Origin: Epiperipatus broadwayi
Lineage: Eukaryota > Onychophora > Udeonychophora > Euonychophora > Peripatidae
NCBI GenBank assembly: GCA_028023455.1
Contig: JAQFVV010000030.1
Location: 9,944,876-10,008,875 of the forward strand
Length of the DNA: 64,000 bases
Reading direction: 5' to 3'
Part shown: in pieces, positions 38,940-50,471 of the stretch
Numbering within the stretch: position 1 is the stretch's first letter
Layout of the letters: every line of letters starts with the position of its first letter
The notes under the pieces: model-generated
The model's input: the letters and a program-made list of their open reading frames with translations, nothing else
Database searches by the model: none
Told to the model about the DNA's origin: nothing
Made by a program: the position numbers and the translations under genes

Positions 38940-39324
38940 CATGAGGGATCAGATTGACTTTAGGTCAACATAGGTGTGACAAGAATCTCGACCTCAGAGT
39001 GGTCTTTGAGCATTCCATCATCAGATTTTCAATTGGATGGATGGTTGAAGATTTGGAATGTGGAGTGGATTGAAACCTGTTCATTACAGTATGAATATTG
39101 GCTATCTTAATATATCTGAGCACTTATTGCTTATATGTGTCGAGATGATAATCTGGACCAACTGATGATTGCTGGTTTAGTATGAAGTATGAATGTTGGT
39201 GATTGTTCATCTTTTCTACATGTATGTGTTCAGGTGTATCAGTGTTATGAGATAGAGTGGAGAGTGGTGGTCGTGTGAAAGTCTGTGCTCATATACCCTG
39301 TATATCGCATATGTATGTATATAT
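38940..39324. repeat. Second family G copy, inverted
   Basis: Largely the complement of 38506-38868 (tcatatgaccc/gggtatatg ends, ctggtttagtatg block, CATCATCAG near 39020 on the minus strand). Together the two form a palindrome. Confidence 0.6.
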
Positions 39325-40327
39325 TAGAAAGAATGAAATAAGACATTAAATGAAGAACAATTTAAAAATTAGTTATAAGAAATAAAAAATCTTGAAAAAA
39401 GATGAAGCGTATGAATTCTTTTTCCGAGAAAAGTATTTAAAAGTTGAAAATTAGTTATGATTAGTAAGTAGACAATCAATTTTTTTGACAGATTACTGAC
39501 TGTTATAATCTTTCTTTCTACAATGACTTCAAATTTCCTTTTATTTTAAATTAAATTATTTTTTGAACATTATTATTTTTTTGATATTTAATAAAAAATT
39601 TGTAACTTCAAGAATTGTTTCTCATTTGCTGTACCATCTCAGTTTTATTAACATTAATAACGGGAGATTGTGTTTAAGTCTACTCTTCAAGCTCTCTTTC
39701 CTACTATTAATATACTATTAATTTGATTTTTTTAAATGGAGCATGGTGGGTATCAAGTTAATTACTAACACCAGAAATAATTCTGATTTAAGAATAATCA
39801 TTTGTGACAAAAATCGTAAAATCTGGCAGAATGAGTGGGCAAAAAATTAAGTTAGAAATATTTTTATTAAATACTGATAAATTGAAAATCAATGACTACT
39901 TGAAAGTCAGGAAAAAAAAATGTAAAGACAAAAATCATAAAATTGAGAATGAATTTTATGTGACTATGAAATACAAATACATTGTTCAGGTATATTACAG
40001 CTAGGTTTTTATTCTGTTTGTATGATATATTTTGTTGCTGCCGTTTAATATCTTTGACATTACTTAACTACCTCTTCAATATATTAATATCGTTAAATGT
40101 ATGCTTTCAATACTATATTTCTTTATCAAGTTTTTTGTAAATAATGTATATAATGTAAATGGATATTTTTCTCCTTCTAAAATCATGCCTAAATTCATAA
40201 AATATTTTTAAGAAATTTTTTTCATTTATTTGATTCATATGACCAATATAAGCTAAAAATTAATCAAGATTTTTTTCCATCATTGGTTGATAAAGGCTTA
40301 GGGGGTTTTTTTTTTCCATATGTCAAA

Positions 40328-40395
40328 GCATCGACCGGGAAGTAAACTAACAACTGCTTGGAAGGCAGCTGTGCTAGGAACTAGGCCACCAACGC
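40328..40395 (-). repeat. tRNA-Gly-derived SINE head (diverged)
   Basis: Minus strand: GCGTTGGTGGCCTAGT start, CTGCCTTCCAAGCAG anticodon arm with TCC, a decayed T arm (CCGGTCGATGC), then TTTGACATATGG and an A-run. More diverged than the copy at 20981 and not a functional tRNA. Confidence 0.65.
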
Positions 40396-40537
40396 CTGAC
40401 AAGGCTTAAGTTTTTTTGGCAAGTAATCACTAATTACTAGATTGCATTTAATAACGTTCTGTATATTATTCTTTTTACAACAGTGCTGCAAGAAGTATTT
40501 TATGGATTAAAATAGGAAGCTAAAGAAGTGAAAGTAA

Positions 40538-41292
40538 ATGGAGTTTATTTTAAGTCATTTAGATTTTGCAGATGATGTAGTTGTTTTTGCAAATAATGCT
40601 TTAGAGCTGCAGGAAATGTTGCAGGAGTTATCAGATGAAAGTAAGATTAAAGATAAATGTTAAAAAGACTAAAGTAATGTTCAATAGATTTTCTCAAAAT
40701 ATGAAAATAAAGATTGATTATGATGAATTAGAAGAAGCTAACAGTTACAAATACCTTGGTCAGATTATTAATATAGATGGAAACATAATGGATGAAATTA
40801 ATCACAGAATTAAATTTGATTGGAGTGCTTTTGGTACAAAAAACTTAATACTAAAAGAAAATATGCCTATGTATTTGAAAAGGTTTTTAATAAATGTGTT
40901 TTACCAGTTTTTACTTATGGATCTGAGACTTGGACACTTAAAATAAGAGCAATACAGAGACTTCAGACCACTTAAAGAAATATGGAGAGATGCATGTTGG
41001 GAGTAACAAAAAGAGATCGAATACAATATATGGGTAAGAGAACAAGCAGGTGTTGCTGATCTCATTGAAAAAATTAAAAGACTGGAGTTGGGGTGGACAT
41101 ACTGCTAGAAGAAATGATAATAGATGGACAATTGAAATCTTAAATTGGATTCCAAGAGATTGTAAAAGATCCAGAAAGAGACCAGATGTGAGATGGATGG
41201 ATGAAATAAGAATGTGTGCAGGAGTGATGTGGAGAAGAGAAGCAAAAGATCAGATAACATTGATTGAACTTGGAGAAACATTAATCATATAG
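40538..41292 (+). pseudogene. RTE-like non-LTR reverse transcriptase, C-terminal half (broken)
   Basis: Begins just before the catalytic box: LDFADDVVVFANNALELQ (about 40560-40610), then KINVKKTKVMFNRFSQN (40645-40700), EANSYKYLGQIINIDGNIM (40733-40790), and after frameshifts KLKDWSWGGHTARRNDNRW and RSRKRPDVRWMDEI (41070-41215) at the C-end. The order and motifs match the abundant RTE-type RT found across invertebrates. At least two frameshifts (near 40640 and 40930-41050) and loss of the N-terminal endonuclease and RT blocks make it a 5'-truncated relic. Confidence 0.85.
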
Positions 41293-41649
41293 TGGATTGA
41301 TAATGTTTGTTTATGATGATGATATTATTCTTTAAATTAAAAATAATATTACACTAATCAGAATACTGAAAATCTAGAAACCAAAAAATTGAAATCCTTA
41401 TTTATGCTTTTTATTAGTTCAGATTAAATACTATAGTTATTTCATTTCATGATGTTTACTTTATAAATCCATCTATAAATTATTCCTCAAACTATTATCA
41501 CATAAATAAATAAAAAATTAGAATTTTTATTTTAAATGCCTAAGATTTTCCATCGTGTATTGCTGTGAGTTCATCAAATTGAAGTTTAGTTTCCATGTGC
41601 AGACAGTTCATTTCAGATGTTCTGATAGTTTTATGTTTATTGTAAAGAT

Positions 41650-41850
41650 GAAAGGAAAGAATCAGTATTGAATTACAAAGAAATCAAGTCATATGTCACA
41701 TGACCCTATTTAACAAGCTTGTATTACAAATGTTACATATAGAACTCGCAAATAAGCTCTTAACAAGCTTTGCAGAATATCCCCAACCTCTGACCAGTTT
41801 CTGCTATTGGCTTCCTCAGTGAGGTGCTAGGATATTCAAGCATTATATTC
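41650..41850. repeat. Family C repeat, single truncated copy
   Basis: acaagcttgtattac block at about 41715, tcatatgtcacatgac upstream, and a hammerhead core on the minus strand at 41790-41819; breaks off after 41850. Confidence 0.65.
41776..41835 (-). ncRNA. Hammerhead ribozyme (family C, intact core)
   Basis: Minus strand: CTGAGGA (41813-41819), stem II AAGC-type around CAATA, GAAA (41798-41801), CTGGTC with a GUC cleavage triplet. Stem I: CCTC/GAGG beside the core (one A-A mismatch) and AATATCC/GGATATT further out. All catalytic positions are intact. Confidence 0.55.
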
Positions 41851-42368
41851 CAGAATAGATTTCTAGTTAAATAATGTAAAACAATTCTCAGATTAATTGA
41901 GTGGAATTTTTATATGGTTAATCTATCAACTAGGTTGCTCATATATCAGATGGTCTCTCCACCTTCTCCCCCAAACCATAATAAACTAATACAATTAATT
42001 ATGTACTAAATACATAAAAAGTTTAGAATGAATAAATAAAAATGCAAAATGCCAAATTTATAAAAGCAAAATGCTTGGAAAGTAAACTGGCTGAATATCA
42101 TGCTAGAAATAGTAAAAAAAAAAATACAATGGAAAACATCAGATTTTTAGTAGTTGTAGTAGTATCAGTAGTCATTAGATAGCACTCATTAAAAGCAGTT
42201 AACTAATAAATCACCTGTTTTTTTATTGTAATTGCTGCGAAATTAAAGCTCAAAATAGATAAGCAAATAGAGTAAATATCACTCCAAAAGGCAAACTCTT
42301 TTTTTGGCCTTAATATAAAATAATGAAGTATTAGGTTTCCTTTTATATTTTTAAAATGTCAAATACTG

Positions 42369-43105
42369 TTAACCTTTTAACCGCTAATTTTATTATTGGT
42401 TGTATCAGATAAAAATCAAATCTTTTAATTGGCCAACTCACAAACTGAAGACAAAGCCTATTGTTAAAACATATTCACCTATAATATTAAATTCAACTCA
42501 GATACATTTATAAAAAGTATATTATTAATTTTTCAGGTTATGAAGAGAACGAAAGTTCTTTCAAAAATAAATTGCTATTTATTTATTCTAAAATATTCAA
42601 TATCGGCAACATAAAAGCTATAATATAAACAAAAAGATCGACTTTTACGTTATAGAAAAGTAAATATTTCTTTTTACTACATCTTCAATATTTTTACTTA
42701 AATCTTCAATATTTTTCGAAAATAATTTTGTTTTTTTATTATTCAGTCTGAAAATAATTTTAATTTCTCAAAATATTCTTTTATAATGATTTAAATCGTA
42801 TTCGAAATGAAAATCTCAGCGTTTTTCTTTATTTTCTTTGATCAGGCAGTTCCTTTGTTCTTTCCAGCCAATCAGAATGTCTTTTTCGGCTGAGAGCATG
42901 CTAAGAACCAATCACAAATAATGTTCCTTCTTTGTTTAGGTTTAAATGCGTTTTTTTTCTATTTTTTACTTGTAAAATAAATCGGAAGATGGCACCATCT
43001 TACAGAACTTTTAAAAACGAATTCAATACGTGTTTAACGAATATTTTCGTATAAAAACTGGCTGAGTTAGAGTGATGTCAGATGTCGACGAGGAGCCTCG
43101 TAAGA
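42369..43105 (+). mobile_element. piggyBac-like 5' end with promoter (copy 1)
   Basis: Collinear and highly similar by eye to 61940-62677. It begins TTAACCTTTTAACCGC: a TTAA target plus a CC(C/T)TTTAAC-type terminus as in many piggyBac elements. The last 300 bp look like a promoter: CCAAT-type boxes (cagccaatcag about 42866, aaccaatcac about 42906) and a GGAAGATGGC motif (about 42984). Then comes an ATG at 43075 with a short frame. Similarity to copy 2 ends at GTAAGA (43100-43105). The element type is inferred from its end; no transposase domain was found. Confidence 0.55.
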
Positions 43106-43170
43106 GGCGGGCAAAGAGAAATTCTACTTATAACAACAGATCAGAAAATTCTGATCTTTTTAAGTGTTAA
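43075..43170 (+). CDS. Short basic ORF at the end of the piggyBac-like 5' region
   Basis: 31 codons starting MSDVDEEPRKRRAKRN, with an acidic then strongly basic, nuclear-localisation-like stretch, followed by a stop at 43168-43170. It may be the beginning of a transposase whose remainder is deleted or decayed, or a first exon, since a GTAAGA donor-like site sits at 43100. Copy 2 has a diverged, shorter frame at the same place. Function unknown. Confidence 0.3.
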   Translation: MSDVDEEPRKRRAKRNSTYNNRSENSDLFKC

Positions 43171-43687
43171 AACTGTTGTTGCAAATGCCAATAATAATGA
43201 ATTATCAACTGCAATTAAAATCATCTTGTTAAATTAAAATTTTTATCAGAAAATTTACAACTTGAAAATTATTCTCATTTGAACTATGCCATTGCAATCA
43301 AAAATAATACTAGTTCTAATAAGGCAATAAAGAAAGTATGTATATTATTACTAATGAAAAAATAAACTTACTGAATCGCATGACTTACCAAAATCTAAAA
43401 ATGATTTGTTTTCTATAGGTAAAAATAAGAAAAACTTAAAGCCATAACAATGAATCAAGAAAATATTGATAGATATAATTTATAATGATATTTACTAAGG
43501 CTGTAAACCTTAAGAATATGCATGTAAAAATGCGAAGGTAGGGACCTCTACAGGTCTTAACCACAAGCTTATACTTTGGAAGAAAAGAGGGGAACTCAAA
43601 TATTTTGAGATGATTAAATGAATATAGATAAAATATCTAGTGGAGATTATCCACAAAAATTTAATCTAACAATACTCAGCATGGTTA

Positions 43688-43970
43688 TTAAACCACTAAA
43701 CATCACATGATCACCATTTCTTATGCTTGCTCATTACTGTTATTAAAACAAACAAAACTCTCCATACAGTAGTGCCACTCAGTGCAAGTCAGAATAATCA
43801 ATGGATTCCAGAAGGCTTGTACATAACACAAGCTAGAAACTAGTCTGGGGATATTGGATAAGTAGGCACTAGATAGAGATTTTATGCGCAAGCCTTCTGG
43901 CATCCATTGATTACTCTGGCTTGCACTGAGTGGCATTACTTTATGGATAGTTTTGCCTGTTTTAATACTC
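43688..43970. repeat. Family D foldback, compact
   Basis: ctaaacatcacatgatcacc, then aacaaaactctccatacag and CAGTGCAAGTCAG, with the complement (ctggcttgcactgagtgg ... gttttgcctgttttaat) at 43915-43966. It contains a 5'-truncated hammerhead half (ACACAAGCTAGAAACTAGTC, about 43827). Open frames here are repeat sequence. Confidence 0.65.
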
Positions 43971-44264
43971 GGCATGCTTCTAAAATTATTTCTAAAATAT
44001 AAAAATCAAAAACCTTTAATATTCATGACAGATATCAACATATTCATTATAAAATTTCCTACTGAAGAAGTGTATACCTTTTTAACAAAAAAAAATCTTT
44101 GGAATATGCTATATAAAATCTTGGATCATTCCAAAAATAGATACCTAATATTGGAATTCTGTAATGAATTATAAAAAAATATAATTAAAATCGATCAAAT
44201 TTTTAAACAACAAAAATATTTGTTAACTTTTAGATAAATGCTTTGCTTGAGTTGGTTTTTTAAA

Positions 44265-44330
44265 TCTAATGTCCCAACTCCTCACTGAAGAGACCCATAG
44301 GTCGAAACCGGTCTGGGGATGGGGACAATC
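44265..44330 (+). ncRNA. Hammerhead ribozyme (family B), well-formed
   Basis: Core CTGAAGA (44285-44291; position 7 may be any base), stem II GACC/GGTC (44292-44295 with 44300-44303, loop CATA), GAAA (44304-44307), palindromic stem III ACCGGT, cleavage base C at 44313. Stem I pairs TCCTCA (44279-44284) with TGGGGA (44314-44319), then an internal loop, then GTCCC (44271-44275) with GGGAC (44322-44326). Every invariant base is present. The 2-bp stem III with no loop is the short form known from PLE and retrozyme hammerheads, expected to cleave best as a dimer. The repeat tail runs to about 44480 (gtcatgtgacatctgacttg), as in family C. Confidence 0.75.
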
Positions 44331-44554
44331 CAAGATAAAAATGATTTGAATGTCTTCTCTTGTAGTAGCATTTATCATAAATAAAAAAAAAAAAGCTTGT
44401 TTAGAGCTATTAGCACGCTCTTAATTTTACATATTTGTAAGTGCAAGCTATATACAAGTCATGTGACATCTGACTTGTTATTATTACTATTATATAAACA
44501 CTGAAAAAAGCATCTCTTTAATAATTCAAATCAAACATTGTTGTATTAATTATA

Positions 44555-47120
44555 TTGGAAAAAATTTACAATTTCTGCTTAATAATTATACCAAAGATTC
44601 CAACTAAATATCTTTTGCGGAAAACAGCTTCATTATTTGTATTAACAAATATTGCTACATTTAACATCACTCTTAAAAAGGAAGTGCCAAACATTGATAT
44701 TCCTACATTACATAGCACTGACACATCACTAATTTTTACTTTCAAAGATGTACCTCCACATGTTTGTACAACAAAGCCAGAGACCACATCATTAAAACTG
44801 TCCAGAGAAGTTCTGTAAACAGTGCAATCTCAGAAATACTAAAACACTCTAGAGTGCAAAAGAACCAACCTCTACATATACAAAGCACAGTGGTGTTACT
44901 TTAAGCATTACTGACAATAAAAATAGCCAACTTTACATCCTAAACTAATGTGAATTCTAGATACAGGAAACCAATGAACTAAAACAAAATAACATTTCAA
45001 ATGACATAGAAATGGAGTATGTATATAAATTATCAATTATCATTGGAGAATGGGTAGGGGATTTGAACTCAGACTTTCAAACCCCTTCACTATCCACACT
45101 ATCTCATAATACTAATACACATGACCACATACATGCATTGGTAAATTATTTATCTTTTCTGCATGTGTGTAGTCATGTGTATCAGTAATATGAGATAGTG
45201 TGAATAGTGAAGGAGCTTGAAAGTCTGAGTTCAAATCCTTTATATCTAGCAAGTATAATAAAAATATATCATCAGTCTTCATGTTAAAACAAAATCCTTT
45301 TAAATAATAGCAATACACATTAGACTAGAAATAGTTCTAATTTATCTATTCCTACATCTGCAAATCAACTCGTCTTATTAGAAGATATAGAACATAAAGG
45401 AACTCATAAAGTTAAAACAATCTCTATAGACAAGGGATTTAATCTTATGTATCTGGATAAAGTACACTTAGTCTGATTACAATGCAGAATTATTACATAT
45501 GTTTATATAATGATATTTGTCAATCATTTAAATTATTTAATTTACCCTAATCTATTTCTATCTTTCAAACGACATTACAGAGATTAATATGGGCGGAATG
45601 AACTCTCCACAAAGACTATTTAATTAAAAATTGAATTGAGAAATTTATTTCTTATATAATTATACTTACATAAATTAAATATTCAGTTAATACTATTATA
45701 GATCCATATTTTTTTATAAAAAAAATTGGATATATTCGTATGCACCAAGACAATAAGGCTGAAGCAGGACTTGGTATTTTGGTTAATCATAAATCTTCCT
45801 TTAAATCATTTAAAATTTTGTATATAGATCAAAATATGTGCGTTGCTGCCAATACTTTTATTATTAATATATTTATATTATACTTATATCACATAGCCTC
45901 ATAATTGGTAAAATTATTAATAAAACTAATTTAATATATTCAATCATCCTCTAGATTTTAATATGTTTATGCAGAATTTATCTCAAAATATTTGCATCTT
46001 ATCAGTAGAAGATTAGTGAGTGTGGAAGGATTCTTTTTGAAAAACCCTATATTAATAATATGCTAATGCGTTGAAGGTAAAACTATTCCACATAACAATT
46101 TATTTAGGCTGAGCACTTTCAGAGTTTCATTACTCCATGATCATAGCCCTGTAGATTGTCAATGTAATTGTATGCAAATATATGCAAAAAATATTTTTTA
46201 TATTATCCATTTTCTGAAAATGGCAAAACCAGTGTCTTTTCTATTTATAGAGTTGGTGTCACTGATAATAAAACAAGTTTCCTTGATCTTTCTCTGATCT
46301 TTTTATCTGAAAAACATTCAACATTTATTGATCTGTTATTTTACTCTCATTTTCATATACAATCCCCTCTTTTATCTGTAAGCTTCTCTGATCATTTTGC
46401 ACTTAATGTGGAACTGTCAATTAATTTTCTTAATCAACCATTACTCCTCTATAAAACTGTAAGATCCCTTCTTAAACTTCTATTCCAGAAGCAGTAATCT
46501 GAGAAATCTATATTTATTTCCAAAAAATAAATATCCTTTCCTTGATCCAGTAGAAGTTTGGTTCACATTTATTAATATAATTACATCAATAATTAAATTT
46601 ACACTTGAAGAAATAAAACTCCCACAGTACTTGTTAATGATCTTTATGCTCTTCATTTGAAATTAAAAAATATTTCATGTGACTCTTCATCCTCATCTTC
46701 CATCATTTCTCTCAAACAAGAATAAAAAAAAACATTTATTGACAAATAACTTTTTCACCTAAAAAGGCAACATATTCTCAGCAAATCAGCATAATGAATC
46801 TAGAGGCTATATAACATGGGCACTTACTTGACTATAAATCCAAAAATTTATACCATCTTCCATAATTAAAAATGGACAACCTATTACTGGAGAAAATATG
46901 CTGCCATACATATTCTTTCATCTTAAACCTAAACTTTGAGCCTCAATAAAGCTACTTATTTCTCCTTTAGGTTTGGTTTAAGTACAGAAAATCATGAAAT
47001 ATCCAGATAAGAAATCATATTAAAGCTTAACTACTTTTCAGATAGCATTCATCTAGATCCTCATGCAATAATCAAATTTTTATTAACTCACCTTCATAAT
47101 TAGTATACCACACTTCCAAT
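44555..47120 (+). pseudogene. LINE relic: ORF1-like frame and endonuclease domain
   Basis: 44555-44818 is an 87-codon frame ending in STDTSLIFTFKDVPPHV, possibly ORF1-like; no domain is certain. After a family G insertion (45060-45245), frames around 45730-45840 (GIRMHQ-type start, AEAGLGILVNHKSSFKSF) resemble the apurinic endonuclease domain of LINE ORF2. 46168-46497 ends with SFLDLSLIFLSEKH...SVSFSDHFALNVEL, carrying the SDH motif near the C-end of that domain. Downstream to about 47120 are decayed linker frames; RT motifs were not recognised. Many stops and shifts. Confidence 0.6.
45060..45245. repeat. Family G foldback with tRNA-like B box
   Basis: gatttgaactcagactttca at the left and its complement (tgaaagtctgagttcaaatc) at the right form a palindrome of about 186 bp; GAGTTCAAATCC on the right strand is B-box-like. 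It interrupts the LINE relic. Confidence 0.75.
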
Positions 47121-47199
47121 GCACATCAGTGAAGCTTTTATTTTAATTGTGTTAATTCTGGCTTAGTGCTTTTGGGGCATATTTAATCCCATATTCCTA

Positions 47200-47950
47200 G
47201 CCTGTGTCACTCTTCATTTTGTGTTATCATTAGTGTATGCAAATTATTTAACCAGTCCATTTTTTTGGAAATCGGGAAGCAGGAATCTCATCTGTTGATG
47301 GCCTTAAGGTCATTCCCAATGGAATATGCTTCTTTTATTTTGTATTTGGCATAATTTCTTTCCAAACACATGATTTCAGCATTGGTGGGGTTCAAATCTG
47401 TGGTTAGATGTTTTTTGGTGTTCTAGTAATATAGAACTGCCTTTGTTTTTATTATGCAATCTATTATATATTTACATGTGTTGAGCTACTTTGCTGGTCA
47501 GAGTAAACCCAAGTTTTCCTATAGTGCATAGTCCTGCAGCTGGCTTATGGGAATGCTATCTTATATACCACCTGAAGGTGTGTGTGTGTTCTGGATTGAT
47601 TTTATCTTTGGAGTTGTTAATAAGTCTGTTAATAGCAAAGGGGTTTGAAAACCTACTTTAAATTGTTTGGATAGGTTTTTAACTAGGTCTTTGGGCACTT
47701 TGGGTATGTATGGTAATACTATGTGTGGCTCATCCTTTTCACACTGGTTATTTGTTAATTTTCAGTGAAACTGCTTGATCTTCTCTGCTATTTTTCTGTG
47801 TTTGAATCCCATGCTTATCAAGTCCAATGTTGATTTTCCTATCTGCTTCAAATTTACACAAATGGTATTTTACAATTTCCATCATAATGAATCTTCTACA
47901 TACAATTTCTATGATACCTTTTTTAAAAAAAAACATCATATCTTCAACTC
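47200..47950 (-). pseudogene. Penelope-like element C-terminus, GIY-YIG part (another lineage)
   Basis: Minus frames: VLPYIPKVPKDLVKNLSKQF (about 47720-47660) then FQTPLL..., the segment before the nuclease; TPSGGIYDS (about 47580), like a GIY motif; IGKLGFTLTSKVAQHM (47520-47470), corresponding to YIG...L..R...H; SSILLEHQKTSNHRFE (47420-47390), the AEH...H.FD block; and KIKEAYSIG (about 47330). Frameshifts are frequent. It differs in sequence from the PLEs at 15.7 and 30-33 kb, so it is a separate lineage. Confidence 0.6.
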
Positions 47951-49033
47951 TTAATAATTTAACATCTCAATGACTTCTGTATTAATTAAGACTTTAATCC
48001 ATTATAAAAGATAGGATTCAACCTATTCTCCTTTCATTAGCTGTAACTTAGCGTCTCTTCCTCTAGCACTGTAATCACTAAACTTTGTCTTTATAATATT
48101 TTTCTGTTAATTGTAAATACATTCTTTTAACTGTAAATTATTTATTATGTTTACAAAATGTATCATAATTCATTTGTCAACAATATAATTTCTGCACAAT
48201 CTAATTATCGTCATAAATGCAATTATGTTTTCATAAATAAAGTTTACTTTAAAACTAAGTAGGGTAGTAATAATTTAAAATATAAAAAATAAAATTATTC
48301 TAAACAAGAAAAGATTCGTGTAAAGAGTTATATGCAATAGTTATCAAATTTGCAAACATTAATTACAGAAACAAAAAAAAATACATATTAATGTTGTGCA
48401 AAACATACAGCATAGCAAATTTATAAATGTTAATTATTTAAACAACAGTAAAAAAGTTATCTATAATAAGATAACTAGAGTTGCAAATATGTCAGCATAA
48501 TTAAATGATAATGAAAATGTATATATATATATTCTTATTAAAATATTTAATCTGTTTAAAATAATATTTAAAATATTAATTATTCTCTAAAACAAAATGA
48601 GTAGGAAGGATTTGTCTGAAGGTTTGTAAGATGTGATATGTTGAACTATTTTCATCATTTATGAGTGAATGTTGAATGTATAGAAAATTTTAAACTTTAT
48701 TTAAACTTTCCATATACAAACAACTTGTTAATAATAACACACAAATAGACAATACAAGTTAGTAATTACACAATGTTTTGAGTAGTATTATTCTCCACTC
48801 TTCTTCAAGTGTTGCTGGCCTATATGCATAGTGACAATATTCGCTTAGAGGTTGAACTCGCACCCTTAGATTCTTGTATATCGAATTTAAGGCAAACACT
48901 CTACCAACTGAGCTATTCTGTCAATGGCAACTTATAGTAGAAATTTGATATATTTATATATGAGGACTCAGGAGGATTTTAACTAACCCTCATATATAAA
49001 TATATCATATTTCTACTATATGTTGCCTTTGAC

Positions 49034-49112
49034 AGCATGGCTCAGTTGGTAGAGTGTTTGCCTTAAATTCGATATTCAAGAATCTAAAGGTGCAAGTTCA
49101 ACTTCTAAGCAA
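49034..49112 (+). repeat. tRNA-like segment with pol III A and B boxes (family H)
   Basis: GACAGCATGGCTCAGTTGGTAG start resembles a tRNA 5' half and D arm; GGTGCAAGTTCAACTTC resembles the B box. The insertion between them is longer than in a normal tRNA, so it is a tRNA-derived promoter module and not a tRNA gene. It lies about 35 bp upstream of the hammerhead motif. Confidence 0.55.
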
Positions 49113-49129
49113 ATGTTGTCACTGTGCAT

Positions 49130-49190
49130 ATAGGCCAGCAACACCTGAAGAAGAGTAGAGAATAATACTACTCGAAACATTGTGTAATTA
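49130..49190 (+). ncRNA. Hammerhead-like ribozyme (family H, intact core)
   Basis: CTGAAGA (49145-49151), stem II GAGTAG/CTACTC (49153-49158 with 49168-49173, 9-nt loop), GAAA (49174-49177), stem III ACA/TGT (49177-49179 with 49183-49185, loop TTG), cleavage base A at 49186. The core and two stems are sound. Stem I beside the core is not obvious; in the 32.9 kb relative CAACAC could pair with GTGTTG across a bulge. The left-arm twin near 48800 has lost core bases. Confidence 0.5.
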
Positions 49191-49884
49191 CTAACCTGTA
49201 CTGTCTATTTGTGTGTTATTACTAACAAGTTGTTTGTATTTGGAAAGTTTAAAATTTTCTATACATTCAACATTCAGTCATAAATGATGGAGTACGAAGG
49301 AATGTCAACATTGTTTTTATGTAAATTGAATATATATTTGTATTTTACCTTATAAAATTGTATATATTTAGTAAAGACATTTTAATAGCAGGAAATACCA
49401 ATTTATTGGAAAGGAAATTAAATGAATGAAGAAGCAAAGGAGGGATCCAAATGAGGTTAAATACTATAACAATTGTACCAAGGAATGAGATATTATAGAA
49501 TATCACTTTTCAAAAGAAAAGAAAAAGAACAAGAACTTATTTTACTTAACATATTTTAACAATTTACTAGTATAATTCTATATCTTCTCACATTTTCCCT
49601 TCTCTTCTTCTTTATTTTCTCATTTATATCTTTTTTCTGATATTTTTACACTTTTCTCTATTATTTTCTCTGGATCTTCATTCTCTTTAAACTCTTTAAC
49701 TATTAATTCTACTTCTTTCTTATACTCTTTTTTGTTTGAACAATAATTAATAGCTCTATATACTCTTGAACTAGTATTACTTATTTTATATTTATTATCC
49801 ACATTAGAATTCCAATTCATTATGCTAATAATGTAAAATATATATTTTTATATGTATATAGAATAATGGTTATATGATTATATG

Positions 49885-49930
49885 TTGGATAGCTCTGATG
49901 AAGACTACATGATAGTCAAAACTGCTAAAA
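49885..49930 (+). ncRNA. Decayed hammerhead (family A)
   Basis: CTGATGA (49895-49901), stem II GACT/AGTC (49903-49906 with 49914-49917), then AAAA instead of GAAA: G12 is lost, so it should be inactive. Confidence 0.45.
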
Positions 49931-50471
49931 AAATTAAAAGAATTATATAAAAAAAATTGCATTAGAGTATATATGTGGAGATTTATAAAAAGTAATATAT
50001 AAATCTAATGAATATACTTAGTTTGAATCATGATGAAACAGGATGAATAATAAATCTTCAGTTTGTCATGGCTACTCGGCCATTCCGTGGAGAAACTTTA
50101 TATAGAACATTAAATTCAAATTTACATCATGGTGGTTAAAAAAAATATTAAATTAAGAAATAAAATATAAATTTGTAAATGAGTTAAAGGAATGTGCATT
50201 TACATTATTAAGGCACAATTATGATTTAGGATAAAATGTGCTAAATGCAAATACGAAATATGATCTTAAATTTAAAAGTAATCATCAAAGTTTATAACTC
50301 TAAAATAGGATGTATACTAAATACAAATTATTTATAATGAAATATCATGGCATTTCAAAGAAAAATTGAACAGATATTGGCCCATACATTTTTTTTAATG
50401 TTTGTTTATAAATATAGGTACAAGTACATAATTTTGCATACATGCACAGCACAATACTATAAAAATATCTA

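Larger units (their letters stand above)
48641..49292. repeat. Family H foldback, full-length arms
   Basis: Left and right arms of about 300 bp are close complements, meeting at 48970-48990 (catatataaatatatcat region). Each arm has a tRNA-like segment (right: 49034-49110, A-box TGGCTCAGTTGG, B-box GGTGCAAGTTCAAC) followed by a hammerhead-like motif (right: 49145). The outer end is the family end 'tgatggaaatagtc', here diverged. Confidence 0.85.

Noticed and set aside
38765-39030. CTGATGATGG motifs in the two family G copies with GGCC...GGCC and GAGA
   Set aside because: About 13 extra bases separate the core from stem II, and GAAA reads GAGA in both. It could be an old hammerhead relative but is not supported well enough to list as a ribozyme.
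49620-49820. 66-codon minus frame rich in Lys and Glu
   Set aside because: No domain, short, in AT-rich sequence with biased composition; likely chance, though an old gag-like fragment cannot be excluded.
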